Below are positions 1 to 9,163 of a stretch of 64,000 nt of DNA, in pieces (position 1 is the stretch's first letter; every line of letters starts with the position of its first letter). The notes beneath the pieces were generated by a model that was given only the letters and a program-made list of their open reading frames with translations, did not search any database and had not been told where the DNA came from. The DNA lies in contig CALQSB010000012.1 in assembly GCA_943333125.1 (NCBI GenBank), positions 1 to 64,000 on the forward strand. Direction: 5' to 3'. The DNA comes from Chitinophaga pinensis (GTDB lineage Bacteria > Bacteroidota > Bacteroidia > Chitinophagales > Chitinophagaceae). The position numbers and the translations under genes were made by a program.

Positions 1-11
1 AAATAAAAAAT
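1..11 (-). terminator. T-run after ffs
   Basis: On the minus strand the closing helix of the SRP RNA is followed directly by A-T6-A-T3, so the closing stem plus T-run can act as an intrinsic terminator. The window edge cuts the end. Confidence 0.5.
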
Positions 12-105
12 GGCAAGTTACTTACATCGCACCGCTCAACCATTTACCCTTGCTATCTTCCGATCCTGGGGGAGTTCAACAGGAGCTGGTCGTATAAGAC
101 TTGCC
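12..105 (-). ncRNA. ffs: SRP RNA (4.5S, small bacterial type)
   Basis: RNA scaffold of the signal recognition particle; it binds Ffh and directs nascent membrane proteins to FtsY. Read on the minus strand, the ends GGCAAGT and ACTTGCC pair to close the molecule. The apical domain carries CCCCCAGG, a CGGAAG tetraloop stem (ATC-GGAA-GAT) and AGCAAGGG, which is the Ffh-binding helix 8 signature. About 94 nt is normal for the small form. A -7 element TATCTTTG lies just upstream (110-117), and a T-rich run (1-11) follows the 3' end as terminator. Exact ends are inferred from the closing helix. Confidence 0.92.
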
Positions 106-109
106 GTGG

Positions 110-117
110 CAAAGATA
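110..117 (-). promoter_or_regulatory. -7 promoter element of ffs
   Basis: TATCTTTG on the minus strand matches the Bacteroidota TAnnTTTG -7 consensus and lies 4 nt before the predicted RNA 5' end. The -33 region falls in the GC-rich repeat starting at 132, with no TTTG box. Confidence 0.6.
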
Positions 118-131
118 GGGGAAAATGTTTG

Positions 132-290
132 TTAAGCGGCCCCCTAAATCCCCCGAAGGGGGACTTTTATTGCAATTTGCTGGGCTGCGCATACAAAAAA
201 TAATTTATCTTATTTATATCTAAATAAGTAAAACATCCAAAATAAAACATAATCAAAGTCCCCCTTCGGGGGATTTAGGGGGCCGCTTAA
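132..290. repeat. Perfect 36-bp inverted repeat pair, MITE-like
   Basis: Bases 132-167 and 255-290 are exact inverted copies of each other, separated by 87 bp of AT-rich sequence. Each arm holds the GC-rich unit GCCCCCTAAATCCCCC plus GAAGGGGG, which can itself fold as a TCCCCC-GAA-GGGGGA hairpin. The right arm contains the TAA stop codon (287-289) of the T9SS plug gene; the left arm sits at the -33 position of ffs. No ORF lies in the spacer. This is the most complete member of a family with further copies near 53775, 56988, 57291, 60286, 61967 and 62125. Confidence 0.85.
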
Positions 291-1579
291 AACGAAAACC
301 CCGGCTTATCATTTCTCGAATTTATAGTAGAAACGCCAATGAGTTGATCGTTTCTGTCGGAGAAGGATTTATAATATAAAAGTATCGTGTATGAATTTTC
401 TGTTTCCCAGTAATTGCCTTCCAATTCCTTTTTAATTGCAGGATTGCTTTTATCAACAGTGATATAAGTGTAATTATAATACCCTTGTTTCAAATTAAAG
501 GTGCCCACATATTTGCCATTTTCCGGGTTGTACTTCAACTTCCATTGATCATTAAGCTCATAATTTGAAATGGCTCCTGCCAAATACAAATCTTCATTTG
601 CAAAAGGACTTCCATCAGCTCGGTTAAAGTAAAAATGAATATTGGCGTAATCGCCCTGCCAGAATGGATTGATACTTTCGAAAGTAGTAATATTATACAT
701 TCCATTGTAATCCGGAACATAAACATATCGCTCCCCGCTTCTGTCAATATCTGTTTTAAGAAACATACTGGCTTCCTTTTTATTATAAACTCCGCTGTCC
801 ACTCTGTCGCTAAGTAACCTGAAACTTCTCAAATCCAGCCATCTCCATTCTTTTCCACCAGGGAACACCCCAATACTTTCGTTATCATAAACCAGCGAAT
901 TCCCTCTTACAAAAGTTGGGGCAATGTCTCTTTGATTATTATCCCAGCGGTTGTTTTGCAAAATCACTGCTTTCACCTGCTGTGCAGCGCTGAATGTATT
1001 AAGGTCTTTTAAGCTGGCCGTGAATTTTATTCGCTGATGAGTGCTGAATAATTGCGGAGTAAAAGGCTGTACAACAGAAGCTCCTATATTTGCCTTTTGA
1101 TCCAGCACCATAAATTGTTTGGTGAATACTTTTTTTGAAGTATCCCCATCCAAATAAACCAACAAGAGGTAATTTCCCGAACGGTAAGGCATAGAATTTT
1201 GCTCAGGAAAAAAAGCCTGATAATGGGTGTATTGCGTATAAGCGATAGAGGAATAGCGATAAGTGCTGATTCTATTTTGTGTAAACCCTTTTATATAATC
1301 GAATGCAGATAAATTTGCCTGTTGCCAATTGTAATCACATAGTATGTAGGTGTAATAATAATTTTTATACCGGGCATCCATATCATCGAATTCCAGCTCC
1401 AGCCTGTTGCTGCTGTTTAATTGATAAACAGGCAATCCCTGCTGATTTCCATATTCAAATAATTGCGCTGTTTTAATATACGGCTGATATATTTTTTCGA
1501 CAATCTGAGCCTGCGAATAAAAAATATTCAAACAAAATAACAACGCGGAAATTAAAATGAGTTTAGGATAGGTTTTCAT
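287..1579 (-). CDS. Type IX secretion system plug protein (DUF5103 family)
   Basis: 430 aa with a signal peptide (residues 1-25, ending SQAQ), so it is periplasmic. The family (T9SS plug, formerly DUF5103) is known to bind the SprA translocon of the type IX secretion system and close its pore on the periplasmic side. Visible family traits are the opening EKIYQPYIKTAQL, a beta-rich N-terminal domain with YYYTYILCDYNWQ, and the mid-region FDWLNLRSFR-like stretch at WRWLDLRSFRLLSD. The length is normal. The ATG at 1579 follows a -7 element at 1614-1621. The stop codon lies inside a dispersed repeat. The T9SS cargo signal at the right edge of the window fits this role. Confidence 0.88.
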   Translation of the reverse strand: MKTYPKLILISALLFCLNIFYSQAQIVEKIYQPYIKTAQLFEYGNQQGLPVYQLNSSNRLELEFDDMDARYKNYYYTYILCDYNWQQANLSAFDYIKGFTQNRISTYRYSSIAYTQYTHYQAFFPEQNSMPYRSGNYLLLVYLDGDTSKKVFTKQFMVLDQKANIGASVVQPFTPQLFSTHQRIKFTASLKDLNTFSAAQQVKAVILQNNRWDNNQRDIAPTFVRGNSLVYDNESIGVFPGGKEWRWLDLRSFRLLSDRVDSGVYNKKEASMFLKTDIDRSGERYVYVPDYNGMYNITTFESINPFWQGDYANIHFYFNRADGSPFANEDLYLAGAISNYELNDQWKLKYNPENGKYVGTFNLKQGYYNYTYITVDKSNPAIKKELEGNYWETENSYTILLYYKSFSDRNDQLIGVSTINSRNDKPGFSF

Positions 1580-1597
1580 TTAATAGTTTAATTAATT

Positions 1598-1605
1598 TAC
1601 TTTTG
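1598..1605 (+). promoter_or_regulatory. -7 element for the FtsX-type permease
   Basis: TACTTTTG matches TAnnTTTG, 23 nt before the TTG start at 1629. It lies face to face with the minus-strand promoter, giving a compact divergent pair. Confidence 0.45.
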
Positions 1606-1613
1606 AAAGATAG

Positions 1614-1621
1614 CAAAAATA
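1614..1621 (-). promoter_or_regulatory. -7 element for the T9SS plug gene
   Basis: TATTTTTG on the minus strand matches TAnnTTTG, about 35 nt before the start codon, in the 49-bp divergent intergenic region. Confidence 0.45.
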
Positions 1622-1628
1622 TACAGGA

Positions 1629-2858
1629 TTGGATATCTCATTATTTATAGCCAAAAGAATTGCGTTAAAAAACAAACAGACTTTTTCGCGTTTTATTATC
1701 AGACTGGCCATTGGTGCTACCGCTTTATCGGTTACTGTGATGATTGTGGCGTTAAGTTTTGTAAATGGCTTTCAAGAGGTAATTGGCAACAAAGTTTTTA
1801 GTTTCTGGGGGCACGTCAGAATACAACAGGATATAGAAAACAAAGTAAGTATCGCGGAAGAATACCCCATAGATAGGGATCATACTGTTGAAAAATATTT
1901 GCATAGTATAAAAGCAGTTTCTTCTGTTGAAAGATATGCCACCAAATCTGCAATTCTTAAATACCAAACAGGCATTGAAAGTATTTTGCTTAAAGGCATC
2001 GACAGCAGTTTTAATTTCAACAGAATGCAATCCTTTCTGCAAAGTGGCAACTGGCTTAGCTTTAAAGACAGCGGCTACAGCAAAGAAATCAATATCAGCA
2101 GCTACACTTCCAAACAACTACACATCAATAAAGGCGATAGTTTGCTGGTTTATTTTTTTCGTCAGGACGGAAGTAAGAGCGCCAGAAGATTAATAGTATC
2201 AGGGATTTTCAAAACCGGTATTGATGAATATGATAAGAACTTTGCTTTATGCGACATCAATCTAATACGCAGATTAAACAACTGGGGCATAAATCAAATT
2301 GGTGGTTATGAACTTTTTCTTTCTGATTATCACCTCACAGACAGCATCCGAAATCTTACATATAAAGAACTGCCACAAAGCTGGTACAGCAGAAGCATCC
2401 GCGAACTTTACCCCAATATTTTCGACTGGCTGAATCTTCAAGGTCAGATTAAAAACATTCTGGTTGGCATCATGATGATTGTTGCTGCGGTAAATCTTAT
2501 CACGTGTCTGATTATTTTATTACTAGAAAGAACCCGCATGACGGGAATACTCAAAGCACTTGGAGCGAACAACTTTCATATTCAGAAAATATTTCTTTAC
2601 AACACAACTATGATTGCCGGAATGGGTGTACTTATTGGAACTATATTAGGCTTATTGATTTGCTGGCTGCAGATTGAAACAGGATTTATTAAATTAAATG
2701 AAGAAGCTTATTTTATTTCAGAAGCATGTGTAAGCATCAACTGGTGGCAAATTTTAATGGTAGACATTACTACTGTTGTAATCTGTTTTCTCACTTTAAT
2801 TATTCCCACTTTGCTGGTCAGAAAAGTTTCTCCTGTGAAAGCCATTCAATTCAGATAA
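1629..2858 (+). CDS. FtsX/LolE-type ABC transporter permease
   Basis: 409 aa inner-membrane permease with the MacB/LolCE layout: N-terminal TM (about 22-45), a large periplasmic domain, then three C-terminal TMs (about 272-295, 318-345, 370-395). Family motifs are [11 protein letters not shown] at the start, [25 protein letters not shown] after TM2 and the terminal [10 protein letters not shown]. Such proteins work with a LolD-type ATPase in lipoprotein release or related export. No ATPase gene is nearby, so the substrate is unknown. The start is TTG; the next ATGs would remove the first TM. It converges with the TrmH-type gene with no spacing. Confidence 0.82.
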   Translation: MDISLFIAKRIALKNKQTFSRFIIRLAIGATALSVTVMIVALSFVNGFQEVIGNKVFSFWGHVRIQQDIENKVSIAEEYPIDRDHTVEKYLHSIKAVSSVERYATKSAILKYQTGIESILLKGIDSSFNFNRMQSFLQSGNWLSFKDSGYSKEINISSYTSKQLHINKGDSLLVYFFRQDGSKSARRLIVSGIFKTGIDEYDKNFALCDINLIRRLNNWGINQIGGYELFLSDYHLTDSIRNLTYKELPQSWYSRSIRELYPNIFDWLNLQGQIKNILVGIMMIVAAVNLITCLIILLLERTRMTGILKALGANNFHIQKIFLYNTTMIAGMGVLIGTILGLLICWLQIETGFIKLNEEAYFISEACVSINWWQILMVDITTVVICFLTLIIPTLLVRKVSPVKAIQFR

Positions 2859-3605
2859 CTAATTTTTCAATTCGTATAAAATAATAGCTGTTGCAATGGC
2901 GGCATTCAATGATTCTGCAACTCCATATCCGGGGATGGTTATGTTATGACTGGCAAATGCTTGAATTTCTTCTGACAATCCATTGGCTTCATTCCCAATT
3001 AATACAATTGCTTCTTTAGTTCCTCTGAAACTATTTAAAGGTTCACCCAAAAGTGTAGCTGCAAATACTTTTACTCCCTTATTTTTTTTTAACCATTCAA
3101 CTGGTTCTGTATAATACAGATTTACTCTTGCCAAACTGGCCATTGTACTTTGCACAACTTTACTGTTGTATAGATCTGCTGTATTCTTTGAACAAATAAT
3201 ATTTTTTATACCAAACCAGTCTGAGGTTCTGATAATAGTGCCCAGATTACCAGGATCCTGAATGTCATCCAGAACCAAAGTGATTTGATCTTTTAATTCT
3301 ATTTGGGTGGATTCTTTTCTCTTTTCAAAAATGGCCACTACTTGATTGGGAGTTGAATAATTGGCTATTTTCTCCAGCTCTTCAGGTGTCACTATTTGAA
3401 CCTTATCAATGAACGTATCCGATAATTTTTTATCGGAATTGCTAATCCAATCCGCAAGGGCATAAACCATTTTGCAATAAAAAGCTCCCGAAAGCAATAA
3501 TTCCTTCACGACTTTAGGTCCTTCAGCCAAAAAAGCATTGCTTTCATCTCTGAATTTTTTGTGCTGTAAACTTTGGATATCTTTGATTGTAGCTTTGCTT
3601 AACAT
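2859..3605 (-). CDS. TrmH/SpoU-family RNA 2'-O-methyltransferase
   Basis: 248 aa SPOUT methyltransferase that transfers a methyl group from SAM to a ribose 2'-OH in rRNA or tRNA. An N-terminal substrate-binding domain (about 1-95) precedes the knotted domain with the three SpoU motifs: DPGNLGTIIRTSDWFGI (motif 1), VLIGNEANGLSEE (motif 2) and ESLNAAIATAIILYEL (motif 3). The layout resembles RlmB and related 23S enzymes, but the exact target base cannot be read from the sequence. It is divergent from tamL with only 11 bp between start codons. Confidence 0.88.
   Translation of the reverse strand: MLSKATIKDIQSLQHKKFRDESNAFLAEGPKVVKELLLSGAFYCKMVYALADWISNSDKKLSDTFIDKVQIVTPEELEKIANYSTPNQVVAIFEKRKESTQIELKDQITLVLDDIQDPGNLGTIIRTSDWFGIKNIICSKNTADLYNSKVVQSTMASLARVNLYYTEPVEWLKKNKGVKVFAATLLGEPLNSFRGTKEAIVLIGNEANGLSEEIQAFASHNITIPGYGVAESLNAAIATAIILYELKN
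3590..3597 (+). promoter_or_regulatory. -7 element for tamL, inside the divergent gene
   Basis: TAGCTTTG matches TAnnTTTG, 20 nt before the ATG at 3617. It lies within the first codons of the TrmH-type gene on the other strand. Confidence 0.4.
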
Positions 3606-3616
3606 TGCCCGAATTT

Positions 3617-6055
3617 ATGTCAATTTTCGCCTTTAATAAAACAAATATCTTATCAATAACCAGAATCTTCATGGTATTGTTTGTATTTGCTTCCTGCGCA
3701 AAACCATTTGTAAAAAAAGCTCCTTTAAATCAATATTATTTATATCATAACGCCATCGCAGTAGTAGGAGGAAATTTCAGTAAATCAGAAAAAACAATTT
3801 TAATACAGCGACTATACGGACAGCTTGATGACAGTTCAAAAGTAAAAACAAAAACTAAGCTTATCTTTTTTAAAATGCTGAGCCGTCCTATTGTCTACGA
3901 CACCGCTTACACTATCGCCTCTGCCAATAACATGCTGGCTTCCATGAATCATCTTGGCTATTATAATGCTAAAACAATTTATAAGTCAGACACTTCAAAA
4001 AAGAAAATCTCCATCCGATACACGATTCTTGCAGGCAAACCTACTAGGATTGATACAATTAGTTACCGACTGAAAAAAAATGATTTACAAAACTTAGTTT
4101 ATGGATTTAAAGAAAAAAGTTATTTAAAAAAGAACGATCCCATTACCAAAGCCGGGGTTATTACAGAAATAGGAAGACTGGTGGACAGCTTCAGAAATAA
4201 TGGCTATTACAAATTTACTGCAGCCGAATTAAAAGTGAGAGGTGATACTACTATTGAAGCATTGACCAACTTGAGCGATGATCCATTTGAACAACTCAGA
4301 ATATTAGCAGAAGCTCAGTTAAAAAAAGATTCTCCACAAATTAAACTCGCCATTGTTTTAAATCCGCCCACCGACACCACAAAATTAAACCGGTTTTACA
4401 TCAACAAAATAAATGTATTCATTGATTTCCATCAGGGCGATAACAAATCTGACAGCACGGCATTTAACCGGGTTTATACAAAAAATCTCACCCTCAATTA
4501 CCATCAATTATTATTTAATCCAACACTATTAGAAAGAAATATAAGTTTCATCCCCGGTGCGATTTACCAGCAAATAGAATATTACAAAACACTTTATAAA
4601 TTAACGAAGCTGGGTGTATGGCAAAGCGTGAATATTCTTATTGATGAAACTCCCGGATCTGATAGTTTAATAAATCTTACCATCGAACTGGTTCCCTCAA
4701 AAAAATATGGATTTGAAACAGCGCTCGAAATGAGTTATTCAGCTGCCAGTAATACCAGTAATGTGCTTTCAGGAAATCTTTTTGGATTGTCTGGAAACCT
4801 TACTCTTGTAAACAGAAATCTGGCAAAAGAAGCCATAAGAATGACACACAATATCAGATCTGGAATTGAATTCAATAACAATTTAGGATCGAGCAGTAAT
4901 CTTATTAATTCGAATGAAATTAGTTATACGAATTACACTTCTTTTCCGCGGTTGATTTTTCCAAGAATTCCAAACGCATTTAATAAAATAAATAATATCA
5001 ATAAAGGCGAGACGTTTATTAGTGCAGGAGTAGCTTATACCACCCGACTTAATTTATTTAAGCTACAAACTATAAACGCAGGTTTTGGCTGGACTGGCAT
5101 CAACCGTAGAAACTGGAAATGGGCCTGGACACCTTTAAACATAGGATTCAGCAATGTATTTAATCAGTCGGATAGCTTTAAAACTATTGTTGCTCAAAAT
5201 CCTTTTTTAAATTATTCCTATAACACTGCTTTGGTAACAGGAATGGCTATTCGCTTTTCTAAACTAAAATCCAATTTCTCTCATCCAAATAGTTTGTCAA
5301 AAGAAATGGAAATGAGATTTAATGCTGAAGAATCCGGATTAACCTGGGGATTACTCCCAATATTAACTAAGTTTAAAAGAAAATACATTAAAGCCGACTT
5401 TGAAATCAAGCACAATATTAAATACAATAAAACTTCATTGGGTTTCCGAGGATTTTTGGGCATAGGAGTTCCATTACTGGGTAGCGATACCAATCGAACA
5501 CTTCCATTTTTCAAACAATATTATGGAGGCGGCAGCAACAGTATGAGGGCCTGGCCAGTAAGAGGAATCGGACCTGGAGGCAGAGCATTAATTCCTTTCT
5601 TTTCGGATAAAACAATTTTTAACGATCGTACCGGAGACATGCAACTGGAGTTAAATACCGAATTTAGATATGATATTGCCACAATAATTCCCAATACCCT
5701 TATACTTAGAGGTGCAATTTTTGCAGATATAGGGAATATCTGGAATCTTCGAAATACTACACTTGATGGAAGTACAGATACGGCACAGTTTAAATTCAGA
5801 AACTTATACAGCCAAATAGGGGTGTCTGCAGGCACCGGATTTCGTCTTGATTTTAATTATTTTATTTTACGACTTGATTTTGGATTCCGATTTAAACGGC
5901 CAGAACTATATTATATAAATCATGGATGGAAATCTCCTGATATTGGTTTTAATGATGCATTCAAGAAGATTCTAACCAGAGGAACCGACGATGAATACAG
6001 AAAATGGAGATACGAAAACTTCAATTTCACCATAGGAATAGGCTACTCCTTCTAA
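3617..6055 (+). CDS. tamL: TamL, lipid-anchored BamA/TamA-like outer-membrane assembly protein
   Basis: 812 aa. An N-terminal signal with lipobox FASC (Cys27 from the ATG at 3617) predicts a lipoprotein, unlike proteobacterial TamA or BamA. POTRA-like repeats follow (about 30-350, e.g. IRYTILAGKPTRIDTISY), then a C-terminal 16-strand Omp85 barrel with the VRGIGPGGR-type lid-lock loop (GGSNSMRAWPVRGIGPGG). The chain ends in a beta-signal (FNFTIGIGYSF). This matches the Bacteroidota TamL group, thought to act with TamB in envelope lipid or OMP assembly; TamB is not in this window. An upstream TTG at 3605 would overlap the divergent gene's start, so ATG 3617 is preferred. Confidence 0.83.
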   Translation: MSIFAFNKTNILSITRIFMVLFVFASCAKPFVKKAPLNQYYLYHNAIAVVGGNFSKSEKTILIQRLYGQLDDSSKVKTKTKLIFFKMLSRPIVYDTAYTIASANNMLASMNHLGYYNAKTIYKSDTSKKKISIRYTILAGKPTRIDTISYRLKKNDLQNLVYGFKEKSYLKKNDPITKAGVITEIGRLVDSFRNNGYYKFTAAELKVRGDTTIEALTNLSDDPFEQLRILAEAQLKKDSPQIKLAIVLNPPTDTTKLNRFYINKINVFIDFHQGDNKSDSTAFNRVYTKNLTLNYHQLLFNPTLLERNISFIPGAIYQQIEYYKTLYKLTKLGVWQSVNILIDETPGSDSLINLTIELVPSKKYGFETALEMSYSAASNTSNVLSGNLFGLSGNLTLVNRNLAKEAIRMTHNIRSGIEFNNNLGSSSNLINSNEISYTNYTSFPRLIFPRIPNAFNKINNINKGETFISAGVAYTTRLNLFKLQTINAGFGWTGINRRNWKWAWTPLNIGFSNVFNQSDSFKTIVAQNPFLNYSYNTALVTGMAIRFSKLKSNFSHPNSLSKEMEMRFNAEESGLTWGLLPILTKFKRKYIKADFEIKHNIKYNKTSLGFRGFLGIGVPLLGSDTNRTLPFFKQYYGGGSNSMRAWPVRGIGPGGRALIPFFSDKTIFNDRTGDMQLELNTEFRYDIATIIPNTLILRGAIFADIGNIWNLRNTTLDGSTDTAQFKFRNLYSQIGVSAGTGFRLDFNYFILRLDFGFRFKRPELYYINHGWKSPDIGFNDAFKKILTRGTDDEYRKWRYENFNFTIGIGYSF

Positions 6056-6070
6056 TTTTACGATTCTTAA

Positions 6071-6859
6071 TTAGGGCTTTGTGCTTTCCATGCCAGCAAG
6101 CATGTTTATAAAACCATCCATCGTCATTGCGTCCTTTATATTCATCTCACCAATTGCGGTTCGCCGTAATTCACTCAGATAAGCTCCGCATCCTAATTCC
6201 TGGCCAAAATCGTGGGCTATACTTCGTATATACGTTCCTGTTGAACAAGTAATTTTAAAATAAACCAAAGGCAATTCAACTGATATGATTTCGAATGACT
6301 GGATATTGACTTTTCTCGGTTTGAGATTTACTTCCTCTCCTCTTCTTGCCAGTTCATACATCGGAACTCCCTTTTTTTTAAGGGCTGAATATGCCGGCGG
6401 AACCTGATCGATTTCTCCTCTGAATTTCTTTACCGTTTCGTTTATTTTTTCGAGCGAAATTTCAGCATAATCTTTTGGATTTTCGGGCAGGCTTTCCAGA
6501 TCATACGTTGGCGTTACTGCACCTAGTGTAAATGAACCGGTATACTCTTTTTCCTGAGCCATGTATTCATTTATTTTCTTGGTAAATTTCCCAGTACAAA
6601 GAATTAGCAGACCAGTAGCCAAAGGGTCAAGCGTTCCCGCATGTCCCACTTTTCTTATTTTTAATAACAGGCCTACTTTTCTAACCACGTCGAATGAAGT
6701 CCAATGTAATGGCTTATCAATTAACAACATTTTGCCTTCTTCAAAAATGGCTCTGGTTTGTTCATCAATATTTAATTTTACAAATGGAGTTCGCTGGGAA
6801 TTATCTTCGGGGCCCAATGCTGCTCTGTGTTTATTGCGATAATTTCCCTTGGTTTTCAA
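6071..6859 (-). CDS. truB: tRNA pseudouridine(55) synthase
   Basis: Isomerises U55 to pseudouridine in the T-loop of tRNAs. 262 aa with LLIDKPLHWTSFDVVRKV, the catalytic-Asp motif GHAGTLDPLATGLL, the YTGSFTLGAVTPTYD box, and SCSTGTYIRS-like CSTGTYIRSIAHDFG near the C-terminus. About 35 N-terminal residues precede the usual family start; a later Met (MLLIDKP) would cut into the fold, so the annotated start is kept. It lies 20 bp downstream of proS on the same strand, probably co-transcribed. It converges with tamL with a 15-bp gap and no obvious terminator. Confidence 0.94.
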   Translation of the reverse strand: MKTKGNYRNKHRAALGPEDNSQRTPFVKLNIDEQTRAIFEEGKMLLIDKPLHWTSFDVVRKVGLLLKIRKVGHAGTLDPLATGLLILCTGKFTKKINEYMAQEKEYTGSFTLGAVTPTYDLESLPENPKDYAEISLEKINETVKKFRGEIDQVPPAYSALKKKGVPMYELARRGEEVNLKPRKVNIQSFEIISVELPLVYFKITCSTGTYIRSIAHDFGQELGCGAYLSELRRTAIGEMNIKDAMTMDGFINMLAGMESTKP

Positions 6860-6879
6860 AACAAAAAATTAAAGAATGA

Positions 6880-8358
6880 TTAATATGCCTTTGCAAACAA
6901 AACTCTTTGTGCGCTTGGCTTTCCGGTTAAAATGCAACTGCCACTCTCTATCTTGTTATCAAGTGGAATACAGCGAATGGTTGCTTTGGTTTGTTCTTTA
7001 ATTTTATCTTCTGTTTCTGCAGTACCATCCCAATGTGCAGATACAAAACCGGCCTTGGTGTCCAGTATTTCTAAAAATTCATCCCAGGTATTGGCTTCTC
7101 TGATATTTTCATTTCTGAAAGCAAGTGCCTTGTTATAAATATTTATCTGGATCTCTTCAAGCAAATCTTTAATGTAAGAAGCCAGCCCGTCAAAAGAAAC
7201 TGTTTTCTTTTCTTTGGTATCTCTTCTTGCTAGCTCCACCACATTGTTTTCAATATCTCTCATGCCCATGGCCACTCTTACAGGCACCCCTTTCAATTCA
7301 TATTCCGCAAATTTCCATCCTGGACGCGCATGATCAGAATCGTCGTATTTCACCGAAATCCCCAAAGATTTTAAATCATTTATTAAAAGTGAGACCTTTG
7401 CATCAATCACCGGTTTGCTTTCTTCCCCTTTATAAATTGGAACAATAACCACTTGTAAAGGAGCGATTCTTGGAGGCATGATTAAACCCTGATCATCACT
7501 GTGCGCCATAATTAATGCTCCAATTAATCTCGTGGAAACGCCCCAGCTAGTTGCCCAAACATATTCCTTCTTATTTTCTTTGTTTAAATATTGTACATCA
7601 AAAGCCTTGGCGAAATTCTGTCCGAGGAAATGAGACGTTCCTGCCTGAAGTGCTTTTCCATCCTGCATTAATGCTTCAATACAATAAGTATCTTCTGCAC
7701 CGGCAAATCTTTCATTTGGAGTTTTTACTCCTTTAATTACCGGAACTGCCATATAATGTTCAACAAAATCCGAATAAACATCCAGCATTTTTTTTGTTTC
7801 AACTATAGCTTCTTCTTTTGTTGCATGAGCAGTATGCCCTTCCTGCCATAAAAATTCGGCTGTCCTTAAAAATAATCTTGTTCGCATTTCCCACCTTACC
7901 ACATTAGCCCATTGATTCACAAGAATAGGTAAATCGCGATAAGACTGAATCCAGCCTTTGTAGGTATTCCAGATTATAGCTTCACTTGTTGGCCTGATTA
8001 CTAGCTCTTCTTCAAGTTTTGCTTCAGGATCCACAATAAGTTTTCCTTTATTGTTGGGATCAGCTTTCAACCGATAATGAGTAACCACCGCACATTCCTT
8101 TGCAAATCCTTCCGCATTTTTTTCTTCTGCCTCAAATAAACTTTTAGGCACAAACAATGGAAAGTATGCATTTACGTGACCAGTAGCTTTAAACATTTTG
8201 TCTAATTGATCTCTCATATTCTCCCACAATGCATAACCATAAGGCTTTATCACCATGCAACCCCTCACTGCCGAATAATCAGCGAGCTCGCCCTTAATAA
8301 CCAGATCATTGTACCATTGCGAATAATCTGCAGCCCTAGTTGTAATTTCCTTACTCAT
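6880..8358 (-). CDS. proS: Proline--tRNA ligase (archaeal/eukaryotic-type, ProS type 3)
   Basis: Charges tRNA-Pro. 492 aa, the short ProS form without the editing insertion. Class II motifs are visible: [31 protein letters not shown] (motif 2) and [20 protein letters not shown] (motif 3). An anticodon-binding domain follows (about 285-385), then the C-terminal zinc-type domain ending RVLFAKAY with the conserved last Tyr. The mRNA has a roughly 110-nt leader if transcription starts at the -7 element at 8478-8485; the leader holds an inverted repeat at 8423-8440. Confidence 0.96.
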   Translation of the reverse strand: MSKEITTRAADYSQWYNDLVIKGELADYSAVRGCMVIKPYGYALWENMRDQLDKMFKATGHVNAYFPLFVPKSLFEAEEKNAEGFAKECAVVTHYRLKADPNNKGKLIVDPEAKLEEELVIRPTSEAIIWNTYKGWIQSYRDLPILVNQWANVVRWEMRTRLFLRTAEFLWQEGHTAHATKEEAIVETKKMLDVYSDFVEHYMAVPVIKGVKTPNERFAGAEDTYCIEALMQDGKALQAGTSHFLGQNFAKAFDVQYLNKENKKEYVWATSWGVSTRLIGALIMAHSDDQGLIMPPRIAPLQVVIVPIYKGEESKPVIDAKVSLLINDLKSLGISVKYDDSDHARPGWKFAEYELKGVPVRVAMGMRDIENNVVELARRDTKEKKTVSFDGLASYIKDLLEEIQINIYNKALAFRNENIREANTWDEFLEILDTKAGFVSAHWDGTAETEDKIKEQTKATIRCIPLDNKIESGSCILTGKPSAQRVLFAKAY

Positions 8359-8422
8359 ATTTCTTGATTAAAATTGAATTATTAATGGATTGTTTTATCA
8401 GAGGTTTAACATCTAAAATAGT

Positions 8423-8440
8423 GTCAAATGCTGATTTGAC
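8423..8440. promoter_or_regulatory. Inverted repeat in the proS leader
   Basis: GTCAAA-TGCTGA-TTTGAC is a perfect 6-6-6 inverted repeat between the predicted proS promoter and its start codon. It could be a leader hairpin or an operator. No role is proven. Confidence 0.4.
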
Positions 8441-8477
8441 TTATAGATTTGTCACCTGATGATTTAACAAAGTGGCA

Positions 8478-8485
8478 CAAAAGTA
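8478..8485 (-). promoter_or_regulatory. -7 element for proS
   Basis: TACTTTTG on the minus strand matches TAnnTTTG, about 120 nt before the proS start. Confidence 0.42.
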
Positions 8486-8521
8486 ATAACTTCATTTTAC
8501 AATCCTTTTAAACCTTTGACT

Positions 8522-9106
8522 ATGAACAGTAAATTTTTACTTTTTTATATACTAGCAATGAGTTTATATAGCTGCAGCAACAACTATAAAATCACTCAAA
8601 CCCCCGATGATGTTTATTATTCTCCAGCAAGATTACTGGATGAGGATGTCATTAACAGCAAAAAAGAATCTTCTCCTTCCAACGATGACCGGGTAATCAT
8701 TATGTCGAATTATGACCGCAGATGGCGAAATTTTAATGATGATTATAATTACGCCTACGACCCTTATCATTATGGATATAATTATGGATATTATTACAAC
8801 CCATATTACTATCCCTTTCCTGTTTATCTGAATGGAATAAGTCCGGCTAATCCAAAAAATACCACACCAAGAACCACTAATCTGAGCAGCTATACATTTC
8901 ATAACACTGCAACAGCTAATCCAAAATCAGGCCCCATACAATTTCCAAAGCCTGGCAGAAATTACAACAATAGCAATTACGATAACAACAGAGAGATTTT
9001 AACTCCCAACAGAAATTCATCATCAAGTGATACCAGAACGTATTCGCCTTCATCAAACAGTGGCGGAAGTTCGGGCTCCTCTATTGTCAGACCAGCAAAA
9101 GGATAA
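8522..9106 (+). CDS. Hypothetical low-complexity lipoprotein
   Basis: 194 aa. The signal peptide ends in a lipobox (MSLYSC), so the mature protein is lipid-anchored in the outer or inner membrane. The middle (about 65-105) is rich in Tyr, Asn, His and Pro (DDYNYAYDPYHYGYNYG), and the C-terminal third is Ser/Asn/Gly-rich. No enzymatic motif is visible. An in-frame TTG at 8516 lies just upstream, but ATG 8522 gives the better signal peptide. Similar Tyr/Ser-rich lipoproteins are common in Chitinophagaceae with no assigned function. Confidence 0.72.
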   Translation: MNSKFLLFYILAMSLYSCSNNYKITQTPDDVYYSPARLLDEDVINSKKESSPSNDDRVIIMSNYDRRWRNFNDDYNYAYDPYHYGYNYGYYYNPYYYPFPVYLNGISPANPKNTTPRTTNLSSYTFHNTATANPKSGPIQFPKPGRNYNNSNYDNNREILTPNRNSSSSDTRTYSPSSNSGGSSGSSIVRPAKG

Positions 9107-9163
9107 TTATTTTTCTTTTTTTTAAATGCATTTTAGAAACCCTGACAAATAATTCTGATTCTC

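Noticed and set aside
132-290. G-quadruplex as the main feature of the GC-rich units
   Set aside because: Each unit has only two or three G-tracts on one strand, and the hairpin explains the pattern better.
3605-3616. TTG start for tamL at 3605
   Set aside because: It overlaps the divergent TrmH-type start and adds nothing to the lipoprotein signal; ATG 3617 is better placed after the -7 element.
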